DNA of 5,950 bases. Origin: CBDCWA01 sp046048295. GTDB taxonomy: Bacteria > Pseudomonadota > Alphaproteobacteria > Rhizobiales > Hyphomicrobiaceae. A model generated the notes under the pieces. That model was not told the DNA's origin. It ran no database searches and saw only the letters and a program-made list of their open reading frames with translations. Positions 1 through 5,186 of the stretch are shown here, one piece after another. Each line of letters begins with the position of its first letter. The stretch's first letter is position 1. The translations under genes were made by a program, and so were the position numbers. Location of the stretch: positions 1 through 5,950 of the forward strand of contig JBJOGJ010000238.1 in assembly GCA_046048295.1 (NCBI GenBank), in the 5' to 3' direction.

Positions 1-634
1 GTTGAGCAACGAGGAACGGCCGAACGTCCTTGCCCTTCGTGCCGTGATAGCCGCGCTCGATGATGTCGAAGCCGGCGGCCACGATCTCACGCTCCAATTC
101 GGCCGCCGAAAAGAATGCAACGTGGGTGGGCGCACGGCGGAACAACTGCATGGCCGGCACGGCGAGGCGGATGAGCGGGTTCATCTCTGCAAGGCACGGC
201 GTCTTGGAAATGAACAGGCCGCCAGGCTTCAGTACGCGTTTGATATTCGAATACATGGCCGGCCTGTCGGCGAGGAGGTGCAGGATGCTGAACCCGAGCA
301 CGGCGTCGAACGCGCCGCCGGCCAGCCCCGTGTCAACGGGCGTCATTCGTTCGAATGTGACGTTGGTGCAAGATTCCGCGCTCGCCTTCTCCCGCCCGAT
401 CGCGATCATTTCGCTGGAAATGTCGGTCGCCAGGATGTGGGCGACAGAGGGCGCGAGCCTGATCGCGGTGGTGCCTGTGCCGCAACCGATCTCGAGCAGC
501 TTGTCGCTATCGCTGAGGTGCCGGCGCGTGTGCTCGAGCGTTCGCTCATAGCCTGCCATGTCCGCAATCCGGCTGGCAGCGTACTTGCGTGCCGCCTTGT
601 CCCAGAAGTGCGTATCCGAAGTTGCGTCGCTCAT
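1..634 (-). CDS. Class I SAM-dependent methyltransferase (3' end cut off by window)
   Basis: This encodes a probable cytosolic S-adenosylmethionine-dependent methyltransferase of the UbiE/Methyltransf_11 type; its substrate cannot be read from the sequence. The 211 visible residues begin MSDATSDTHFWDKAARKYAA. The SAM-binding motif I is LEIGCGTG at about residues 47-54. The acidic residue at the end of strand beta-2, which normally binds the ribose of SAM, is D71 (ATDISSEM). FDAVLGFSILHLL (109-121) is the motif II region, and RVLKPGGLF (133-141) is the usual motif III. The tail ends in RPFLVAQ, which resembles the last strand of the fold, so probably only a few residues are missing. The start chosen is ATG at 634; a GTG directly before it is also in frame, and neither has a strong ribosome binding site. 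It lies 73 bases after the aldolase-like gene on the same strand and may be co-transcribed or independent. The methyltransferase fold is certain; the substrate is unknown. Confidence 0.9.
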   Translation of the reverse strand, partial: MSDATSDTHFWDKAARKYAASRIADMAGYERTLEHTRRHLSDSDKLLEIGCGTGTTAIRLAPSVAHILATDISSEMIAIGREKASAESCTNVTFERMTPVDTGLAGGAFDAVLGFSILHLLADRPAMYSNIKRVLKPGGLFISKTPCLAEMNPLIRLAVPAMQLFRRAPTHVAFFSAAELEREIVAAGFDIIERGYHGTKGKDVRPFLVAQ

Positions 635-653
635 CACGGGGCCTGTCTGCGTC

Positions 654-682
654 GGGCGGCCGCTATCATCGCTGGACCGCCC
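654..682. repeat. GC-rich inverted repeat between aldolase-like and methyltransferase genes
   Basis: GGGCGGCC (654-661) can pair with GG-A-CCGCCC (674-682), giving eight base pairs with one bulged A and a 12-base loop. It sits in the 73-base gap between two minus-strand genes. It could be a transcript-end or mRNA-stabilising hairpin, but no T tract follows it on either strand, so I do not call it an intrinsic terminator. Confidence 0.4.
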
Positions 683-707
683 GTGATTGCCTGTAGCCGG
701 CCGGAAA

Positions 708-1406
708 TCACCTCCGCCCGCAATGCTTCCGGCGGAGATAGTCGAAGTTGATCGCCATCTGCTCGGCACCGGCGAGCTTCTTCTGGAGCGTCATGATCAT
801 CTCGTGCGGGAACTCGTCGGCAACGGAACCGGTCGATTCTGCGAGGATCTGCACGCGGCACGCATTCTCCAGCATGATCGCGCCGACCACGCAGTCGGCG
901 ACCGAGGTGCCGACGACGGCAACGCCATGGTTCTTCATGAAGCAGGCGCGGTTCTTGCCGAGCGCCTTGGCGACACCGGCGCCCATCTCATGCGAGCGGA
1001 TGAGGTCGGGGGTGTCGGTGTAGACGCCCAGGTTGTCGACGAACAGGCAGCCCGGCTGGCTCCAGCCCTTGACCAGACGGCCGGTGGCGGAGACGGCGAC
1101 CGAGTAGTCGGGGTGCGTGTGGAGTACGGCCTGCACGTCGGGGCGGACCTTGAAGATCTCGGAGTGGATGTAGACTTCGGAGTGGCGAGGTGCCGTGCCA
1201 TCAACCTTGCGGCCTTCGAGGTCGCAGGTGACGATGTTCTCCGTCGTGACCTCGTCGAAGCCGTAGCTGTGCGGCTTCATGTAGAAGAGGCCCTGGTCGT
1301 CCGGCAGGCGGATCGTCAAATGCCCGCGGGTCATGTCGGCATGCCCCTCCTTTTCGAGAATGCGGCAGCCGTCGATCAGGAGTTGCTTGGCCTCGTCGCG
1401 CGTCAT
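708..1406 (-). CDS. Class II aldolase/adducin-family protein (sugar-phosphate aldolase, epimerase or decarboxylase type)
   Basis: This is a 232-residue protein, the usual single-domain length of the class II aldolase/adducin family. Members include L-fuculose-phosphate aldolase, L-ribulose-5-phosphate 4-epimerase and related decarboxylases, cytosolic enzymes that use a divalent metal (usually zinc) to stabilise an enediolate. The expected metal ligands are visible: HTHPDY with H96 and H98, and KNHG with H160. The candidate catalytic acid is E77 in RHSEVYIH. GHLTIRLP (28-35) corresponds to the family's N-terminal GH-S-R-P-like motif. The ATG at 1406 is preceded by a clear AAGGGAG ribosome binding site (1414-1420). 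It starts 19 bases after the rnhA stop, so it probably belongs to the ispH-thrB-rnhA transcript. The substrate cannot be deduced, and the neighbours are not sugar-catabolism genes. A non-enzymatic role is unlikely because the active-site residues are intact. Confidence 0.92.
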   Translation of the reverse strand: MTRDEAKQLLIDGCRILEKEGHADMTRGHLTIRLPDDQGLFYMKPHSYGFDEVTTENIVTCDLEGRKVDGTAPRHSEVYIHSEIFKVRPDVQAVLHTHPDYSVAVSATGRLVKGWSQPGCLFVDNLGVYTDTPDLIRSHEMGAGVAKALGKNRACFMKNHGVAVVGTSVADCVVGAIMLENACRVQILAESTGSVADEFPHEMIMTLQKKLAGAEQMAINFDYLRRKHCGRR

Positions 1407-1413
1407 CGTCTTG

Positions 1414-1420
1414 CTCCCTT
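1414..1420 (-). promoter_or_regulatory. Ribosome binding site of the aldolase-like gene
   Basis: AAGGGAG on the minus strand, seven bases before the ATG at 1406 and wholly inside the 19-base gap after rnhA. It fixes the start codon and shows that this gene can initiate translation on its own. Confidence 0.7.
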
Positions 1421-1425
1421 GGGGT

Positions 1426-1959
1426 TCATTGCGGTTCGGGTGGTTCGTCAGTGGTTATAGAGCGGTTGTCGCCGTTGCGCACCCGGGCCCTGAGTTCGGC
1501 GATCGCCTCGCGGGCGAGCTCGTCGGCGCGCTCGTTCTCCGGGTGGCCGGCATGTCCCTTGAGCCAGTGCCAGGTGATCTTGTGACGCTTCTGGGCCTCA
1601 TCGAGCTGTTGCCAAAGCTCGACGTTCTTGACCGGCTTTTTGTCCGCAGTCTTCCAGCCCTTGCGTTTCCACGAGTGGATCCACTGGCTGATGCCGTTCT
1701 TGACATAGCTGGAGTCGGTCCACAGCTCGACGCGCGAAGGGCCCTTGAGCGCCTCGAGCGCCATGATCGCGCCCATCAACTCCATGCGGTTGTTGGTGGT
1801 GTGGGCCTCGCCACCCGAGAGCTCCTTGCGGTGCGGGCCGGAGATCAGGATCGCCCCCCAGCCGCCAGGGCCCGGGTTCCCCGAGCAGGCACCGTCTGTA
1901 TAGATCGTCACCTCTGGCAGGGTACGTCGCCCGGCGTTGTCGTCCACGACCTCGTTCAT
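1426..1959 (-). CDS. rnhA: Ribonuclease HI
   Basis: Ribonuclease HI cuts the RNA strand of RNA-DNA hybrids, removing R-loops and replication primers. With the start at 1959 the protein has 177 residues. The four carboxylates of the active site are present: D22 (YTDGACSGNPGPGGWG), E60 (NNRMEL), D82 (WTDSSYVKNGI) and D146 (ENERADELA). The catalytic-loop histidine is H136 (KGHAGHPENER). The basic-protrusion region WIHSWKRKGWKTADKKPVKN (93-112) is also intact. It is longer than the 155-residue E. coli enzyme because of a short N-terminal lead and an acidic, proline-rich tail of about 20 residues. I prefer ATG 1959 to the upstream ATG at 1980: it overlaps the thrB stop as ATGA and has a well-placed GGAGG seven bases upstream. 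The overlap suggests translational coupling to thrB. Confidence 0.97.
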   Translation of the reverse strand: MNEVVDDNAGRRTLPEVTIYTDGACSGNPGPGGWGAILISGPHRKELSGGEAHTTNNRMELMGAIMALEALKGPSRVELWTDSSYVKNGISQWIHSWKRKGWKTADKKPVKNVELWQQLDEAQKRHKITWHWLKGHAGHPENERADELAREAIAELRARVRNGDNRSITTDEPPEPQ

Positions 1960-2927
1960 GCCTCCGCCTCCAGTCCGCACCCGGACGGCGCGGCGATCGA
2001 ACGGTGGAATTTGAGCCGCTCGATGTAGTCGAGCGGGTCATGCGGCTTGACGAGCGCACCGGGCGGATGATTGACCCAGTCGTGCGTGCGGGTGAGCAGG
2101 AAGCGGAGGGCGGCCCCGCGGCAGAGAGCGGGCAGCGCCGCGTGTTCGGCAGGCTCAAGCGGGCGAATGTTCTGGTAGCCGCGAAGCAGTGCCCGCCCCT
2201 TCGTGGCGTTGAAGGTGCGGTCTGGCTCGAAGCACCAGGCATTGATGCATATGGCGATGTCGTAGGCGAGGAAGTCGTTGCAGGCGAAGTAGAAGTCGAT
2301 GAGGCCCGAGAACCGGTCGCCAAGGAAGAAGGCGTTGTCGGGGAACAGGTCGGCATGGATGACGCCGGACTGCAGATCGTGCGGGAAGTTCGACTCGAGC
2401 CAGCAAAGCTCGTCCTCGATCATCGCCCCGAGCTCGGCGCTGACCTCCGCGGTCCGATCTGCGAAGGTCTCGTAGAGCAGGCGCCAGCCGGGAAGGCCGA
2501 GAGCGTTCGGCCGCTGCATCGGGAAGTCGAGCCCGGCGAGGTGCAGGTGCGCCAGCGCTTCCCCGACCATCGCGCAGTGCTTGACCTGCGGCCGCCGGAC
2601 CCAGACACCGTCGAGGAAGGTGACGAGCGCGGCCGGACGGCCTGCCAGCGTGCCGAGGTTGTTGCCGGCGACGTCCCGAACGGGCAGGGGGCACGAGATG
2701 CCGCGAGCGGCGAGATGTTCCATGAGGCCGAGGAAGAACGGCAGGTCGCCGGATGCGACGCGCTTCTCGTACAGTGTCAGGATGTAGCGCCCGGCCTCCG
2801 TCTCGACGAGATAGTTTGTGTTCTCGACACCCTCCGCGATGCCCTTGTAGGACAGCACGCGGCCGATCGCATAACGCTCGATGAACCGTGCGAGGTCGTC
2901 GTCGGAGACTTCGGTGTATACCGCCAT
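1956..2927 (-). CDS. thrB: Homoserine kinase, APH/choline-kinase-like type
   Basis: Homoserine kinase phosphorylates L-homoserine with ATP, the penultimate step of threonine synthesis in the cytosol. This 323-residue protein is the protein-kinase-like form common in alphaproteobacteria, not the GHMP-kinase form of E. coli. Visible motifs are YKGIAEGVENTNYLVET (27-43), the nucleotide-binding loop and first strands; RYILTLYEKR (47-56), a lysine/arginine-rich strand; and VIHADLFPDN (189-198), the catalytic loop with D193 and N198. LIDFYFACNDF (209-219) holds the metal-binding D211, and DIAICIN (223-229) follows. The ATG at 2927 lies 15 bases after the ispH stop, with only a weak GGACGGG-like ribosome binding site. 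The stop overlaps the rnhA start. Residues 27-50 and the DFYFACNDFLAYD segment are characteristic of ThrB rather than of aminoglycoside or choline kinases, though the superfamily is broad. Confidence 0.95.
   Translation of the reverse strand: MAVYTEVSDDDLARFIERYAIGRVLSYKGIAEGVENTNYLVETEAGRYILTLYEKRVASGDLPFFLGLMEHLAARGISCPLPVRDVAGNNLGTLAGRPAALVTFLDGVWVRRPQVKHCAMVGEALAHLHLAGLDFPMQRPNALGLPGWRLLYETFADRTAEVSAELGAMIEDELCWLESNFPHDLQSGVIHADLFPDNAFFLGDRFSGLIDFYFACNDFLAYDIAICINAWCFEPDRTFNATKGRALLRGYQNIRPLEPAEHAALPALCRGAALRFLLTRTHDWVNHPPGALVKPHDPLDYIERLKFHRSIAAPSGCGLEAEA
1961..1971 (-). promoter_or_regulatory. Ribosome binding site that decides the rnhA start
   Basis: The minus strand carries two GGAGG copies, at 1967-1971 and 1961-1965, inside the last codons of thrB. 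The first lies seven bases before ATG 1959. This supports the ATG that overlaps the thrB stop rather than the one 21 bases upstream. Confidence 0.7.
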
Positions 2928-2942
2928 CGCGTCGCCCGTCCG

Positions 2943-3908
2943 TCAGCCATCGTCGCGCAGAATGCGCGGTACGTTGAAACGGGTCCGTTCCTCGGTGGTC
3001 GTGACCGTCTCGATCGTGACGTCGAAACGCTCGCGGAACCGTTCGATGACCTCCTCGACCAGGACCTCGGGCGCCGAGGCGCCTGCCGTGATGCCGATCG
3101 TCGTTGCGCCGTCGAAATCCGAAAGATCGAGGTCCGCGGCGCGTTGCACCAGTCGTGCGTCAGGACATCCTGCCCGTGCAGCAACCTCGACGAGGCGCAT
3201 GGAGTTGGAGCTGTTGGGGGCGCCGACGACGAGGACATGGTCGGCGCCAGGCGCGATCGCCTTCACGGCCTCCTGCCGGTTGGTGGTGGCGTAGCAGATG
3301 TCCTCCTTCGCGGGCGACTGGATGGCGGGGAAGCGCTCCTTGAGGAGAGCGACGATGGCGGCCGTGTCGTCCACCGAAAGCGTCGTCTGGGTGACGAAGG
3401 CGAGGCGGCCGGGGTTGGCCGGTGCGACCGAGCGCACATCCTCGACCGATTCAACCAGTGTGACGGCGCCGGCAGGGAGCTGGCCCATGGTGCCGACGAC
3501 CTCGGGATGACCGGCGTGGCCGATGAGGATGACGTCATAGCCCTGCTCGTGCCAGCGCTGGGCCTCGACGTGGACCTTGGTGACGAGCGGGCATGTGGCG
3601 TCGATGGCGAGCAGGTTGCGGCGTCGCGCCTCGGCCGGGACCGACTTCGGCACCCCATGTGCCGAGAACACCACAGGTGCGTCGGTATCGGGAATGTCGT
3701 CGAGTTCGTCCACAAAAATGGCGCCTTTTGCCTCAAGGGATTGCACGACGAACCTGTTGTGGACGATTTCGTGACGCACATAGACCGGCGCGCCGAACTT
3801 CCGGAGCGCAAGCTCGACGATATCTATGGCGCGATCTACACCGGCACAGAAGCCGCGTGGGGCCGCGAGCAATATCGTTAATGGCGGTTTTGGGTCGCTA
3901 TCGTCCAT
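2943..3908 (-). CDS. ispH: 4-hydroxy-3-methylbut-2-enyl diphosphate reductase
   Basis: IspH (LytB) is an iron-sulfur enzyme that reduces HMBPP to isopentenyl and dimethylallyl diphosphate, the last step of the MEP isoprenoid pathway. At 321 residues it is normal length. The three cluster cysteines are C21 (RGFCAGV), C106 (ATCPLV) and C205 (DICYATTNRQ). The diphosphate-binding histidines are H50 (IVHN), H84 (SAHGV) and H134 in GHPEV, whose E136 is the proton-relay glutamate. The substrate-binding serines and asparagine are S233, S234 and N235 (NSSNSMRL), with S278 in ASAPE. The ATG at 3908 is the only in-frame start that fits the family N-terminus, which has a short hydrophilic lead before LTILLAAPRGFCAGV. 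It is the first gene of the likely ispH-thrB-rnhA-aldolase operon and is transcribed away from the lipoprotein gene. Confidence 0.98.
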   Translation of the reverse strand: MDDSDPKPPLTILLAAPRGFCAGVDRAIDIVELALRKFGAPVYVRHEIVHNRFVVQSLEAKGAIFVDELDDIPDTDAPVVFSAHGVPKSVPAEARRRNLLAIDATCPLVTKVHVEAQRWHEQGYDVILIGHAGHPEVVGTMGQLPAGAVTLVESVEDVRSVAPANPGRLAFVTQTTLSVDDTAAIVALLKERFPAIQSPAKEDICYATTNRQEAVKAIAPGADHVLVVGAPNSSNSMRLVEVAARAGCPDARLVQRAADLDLSDFDGATTIGITAGASAPEVLVEEVIERFRERFDVTIETVTTTEERTRFNVPRILRDDG

Positions 3909-3958
3909 TCCGGATCCATCATTCGTAGAGGATGCTATGCGCCAGATGAGCGATGTCA

Positions 3959-3986
3959 GTTATATCCAACGCGGTTATGGTGCGAA
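3959..3986 (-). promoter_or_regulatory. Candidate ispH-operon promoter
   Basis: On the minus strand a TATAAC -10 hexamer (3959-3964) lies 16 bases from a poor -35, TTCGCA (3981-3986). That puts transcription start roughly 45 bases upstream of the ispH ATG. The -35 matches consensus in only about half its positions, so this is the best candidate in the divergent gap rather than a firm call. Confidence 0.3.
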
Positions 3987-4010
3987 GCCGTTCCAAACCT
4001 TGCTACGCTC

Positions 4011-4038
4011 TTGGCCAGTTCGTGTCGAGGGTGCTAAT
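4011..4038 (+). promoter_or_regulatory. Candidate promoter of the lipoprotein gene
   Basis: TTGGCC (4011-4016) and GCTAAT (4033-4038) are separated by 16 bases and would start a transcript near 4045, about 70 bases before ATG 4116. The match is moderate. If it is correct, the in-frame GTG at 4041 lies before or at the transcription start and cannot be the start codon. Confidence 0.3.
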
Positions 4039-4115
4039 CTGTGAGTCGTGGTCGCGTTTGGAATGATCGAGGGAAAGTCGGACCCGCCGCAGCAGGTTGC
4101 TCGAAGGCGTGGGGC

Positions 4116-4799
4116 ATGACGGAGCAGGGCGAAGACGTGGCTGACAAGAGTTTCACCGGATCCTGGGGATTTGCCCGCCTTACGGCGGTGATCGTGGTTG
4201 CGGGGGCGCTCGGCGGCTGTGGACTTTCGACGCTGACCTCGGGCATCGGCAGCTCGGTTCTGGGAGGCGGCAGCGGCCAGTCCCAAGGGGGGTCGCTGTC
4301 GGCGCAGAAAATGCTCGATGCGGCCAAGGCCGATGGGAATTCGACGAGCAGCATCACCACCGCGGCGGGCGATGTGTCCTACGGCTGCCCGAGGGTTTCT
4401 GTGCTGCCGCGCGAGCATCAGTTGACCATCTACGAGGATGGGCGCATGGGCGATCCCCTCTGGGTGATGCACCGCGGCGAACTCACGAAAACCGCCCGCG
4501 AGTGCCAGGTGGGACCGGGGCAGGTCACGGTCAAGTATGGCTTTTCCGGCGTCATTCGCCTCGGCCCGAAGGGGCGGACGGGCAGCGTCGTGTTGCCGGT
4601 GCTGGTGCATGTCGCCGATTCGCAACGCAACCGGGTGCGGACGGAACGCATGAATGTCCAGGCGAGCGTCGTGATCGACAACCCGATCGGCTACTTCTCG
4701 CACGTGCAGACCATTACGTTCGACGTACCTCCAGGCGCCAGGCCGGGTGAGTTCGAACTCCAGGTCGGTTTCGAGAACGCCGATCAGCCGGCGGGCTGA
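4116..4799 (+). CDS. Putative lipoprotein of unknown function
   Basis: I do not recognise a named function. The 227-residue protein has an N-terminal signal peptide: an arginine (R21), a hydrophobic stretch LTAVIVVAGAL (22-32), then LGGC with C35 as the likely lipidated cysteine. The mature part begins with a Ser/Gly-rich linker (about 36-63). A globular region rich in predicted beta strands follows from about residue 85 to 220. It contains two more cysteines, in YGCPRVSVLP (C91) and KTARECQVG (C130), which could form a disulfide, and the segments LGPKGRTGSVVLPV and NPIGYFSHV. The start is uncertain. ATG 4116 has a GAAGG eight bases upstream. GTG 4137 would remove seven residues, including several acidic ones, and give a more typical signal peptide. 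The open frame also extends to GTG 4041. The protein stands alone between divergent ispH and gcvT. It is probably an inner- or outer-membrane-anchored periplasmic protein. Confidence 0.82.
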   Translation: MTEQGEDVADKSFTGSWGFARLTAVIVVAGALGGCGLSTLTSGIGSSVLGGGSGQSQGGSLSAQKMLDAAKADGNSTSSITTAAGDVSYGCPRVSVLPREHQLTIYEDGRMGDPLWVMHRGELTKTARECQVGPGQVTVKYGFSGVIRLGPKGRTGSVVLPVLVHVADSQRNRVRTERMNVQASVVIDNPIGYFSHVQTITFDVPPGARPGEFELQVGFENADQPAG

Positions 4800-4859
4800 G
4801 ATTACGCATTTCGAATGCCAAGAAACATGTGAATGCGTGCAGGTGCGAAGTACCTGCCA
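4800..4859 (+). other. Intergenic stretch with two short inverted repeats upstream of the gcvT promoter
   Basis: GCATT-TCG-AATGC (4806-4818) lies just after the lipoprotein stop. GCAGGT-7 bases-ACCTGC (4839-4857) ends two bases before the gcvT -35 box. Neither is followed by a T tract, so an intrinsic terminator is not supported. The second could be an operator or merely a weak hairpin. Confidence 0.35.
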
Positions 4860-4887
4860 TTGACTCTTGCATTGCACCATCTATGCT
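4860..4887 (+). promoter_or_regulatory. Sigma-70-type promoter of the gcvT transcript
   Basis: The -35 box TTGACT (4860-4865) matches consensus in five of six positions, and the -10 box TATGCT (4882-4887) in four of six, with a 16-base spacer. Transcription would start near 4893-4895, directly before the first base-paired element of the riboswitch (4896), which strongly supports the call. The leader would be about 290 bases long. Confidence 0.72.
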
Positions 4888-4895
4888 CCCGGGCA

Positions 4896-5009
4896 CGCCG
4901 CAAGACACCTGCGGGAGAGACCTTGGCCGCTCCGTATTGGAGCGAACGAGGCGCCGAAGGAGCAACCGCCCCGGAATCTCTCAGGCAAAAGGACCGTAGG
5001 TCGACGGCG
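4896..5009 (+). promoter_or_regulatory. P0 leader-linker helix with kink-turn
   Basis: CGCCG (4896-4900) pairs with CGGCG (5005-5009). On the leader strand a three-base bulge CAA (4901-4903) and then GA (4904-4905) follow. The linker strand has GA (5003-5004) directly before its helix half. This gives tandem sheared G-A pairs (4904 with 5004, 4905 with 5003), the standard kink-turn arrangement, next to P1 of aptamer 1. Such a kink-turn is known in tandem glycine riboswitches and helps aptamer-aptamer docking. Confidence 0.75.
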
Positions 5010-5130
5010 CTCTGGAAAGCGGCTGGCACACGCATGAAGATTGGCGTGCCGGCTCACCGAAGGGGATAAGGCAGGCTCGGCGGACGCAGTGTCCGGGCCG
5101 GCTCAAATCTCTCAGGTCCCGTGACAGAGG
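4896..5130 (+). ncRNA. Tandem glycine riboswitch (two aptamers) in the gcvT leader
   Basis: This untranslated RNA binds glycine and controls the downstream glycine-cleavage gene. Aptamer 1 runs from 4907 to 5001, closed by P1 (4907-4914 with 4994-5001, eight pairs). It carries the conserved core CCGAAGGAGCAA (4954-4965) and AATCTCTCAGG (4975-4985) followed by CAAAAGGACCG. An internal hairpin, CGCTCC/GGAGCG, lies at 4928-4944. Aptamer 2 runs from about 5010 to 5129, closed by CTCTG/CAGAG (5010-5014 with 5125-5129). It has TGGAAAGC, a hairpin at 5023-5052, the core CCGAAGGGG (5057-5065) and AAATCTCTCAGG (5105-5116). Before aptamer 1, 4896-4900 pairs with the linker at 5005-5009. Glycine riboswitches of this type usually switch gcv genes on when glycine is abundant, so their products can degrade it. 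The family assignment is secure; the direction of switching here is inferred. Confidence 0.95.
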
Positions 5131-5131
5131 G

Positions 5132-5171
5132 GGCTCGGACGTCCGCGATTGGCGCGGGCGGTGAGCTTTTT
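5132..5171 (+). terminator. Terminator-like hairpin in the riboswitch expression platform
   Basis: An inner stem of eight pairs (5140-5147 with 5153-5160, loop ATTGG) is stacked through a small internal loop on a four-pair stem, GCTC/GAGC (5133-5136 with 5163-5166). This is followed immediately by TTTTT (5167-5171). The hairpin lies between aptamer 2 and the gcvT start and fits an intrinsic terminator that could attenuate the leader transcript. The U tract is short. Stem overlap with aptamer 2 is limited to possible G-U pairs between 5128-5132 and the U tract, so whether glycine controls this hairpin is inference. Confidence 0.55.
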
Positions 5172-5177
5172 GGGACC

Positions 5178-5183
5178 AGGGGG
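5178..5183 (+). promoter_or_regulatory. gcvT ribosome binding site, potentially sequestered
   Basis: AGGGGG sits three bases before ATG 5187, a short spacing. It is complementary, as part of 5172-5183, to 5109-5120, which includes the conserved CTCAGG of aptamer 2. Ligand-bound aptamer and hidden ribosome binding site are therefore mutually exclusive. Confidence 0.6.
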
Positions 5184-5186
5184 CGC

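Noticed and set aside
5..551. Plus-strand open frames at the left edge, opposite the methyltransferase
   Set aside because: The minus strand encodes a methyltransferase with a complete SAM-binding motif that runs off the window edge. The plus-strand products have no recognisable features.
687..1460. 257-codon plus-strand open frame antisense to the aldolase-like gene
   Set aside because: The minus-strand protein carries the metal-binding histidines and a good ribosome binding site. The plus-strand product shows no family motif and is explained by codon-position GC bias.
2004..3881. Very long open frame of 625 codons on the plus strand, antisense to thrB and ispH
   Set aside because: It is a shadow of high-GC coding on the opposite strand. 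The minus strand encodes clear ThrB and IspH with all active-site residues, and the plus-strand translation has no recognisable domain.
3975..4880. 301-codon minus-strand open frame antisense to the lipoprotein gene
   Set aside because: The plus strand has a signal peptide with lipobox and a patterned domain. The antisense product is rich in Arg, His and Ala without motif, as expected from a shadow frame.
4833..5069. Short plus-strand open frame (78 codons) within the gcvT leader
   Set aside because: It overlaps aptamer 1 and the start of aptamer 2, whose conserved bases explain the sequence, and it begins upstream of the predicted transcription start.
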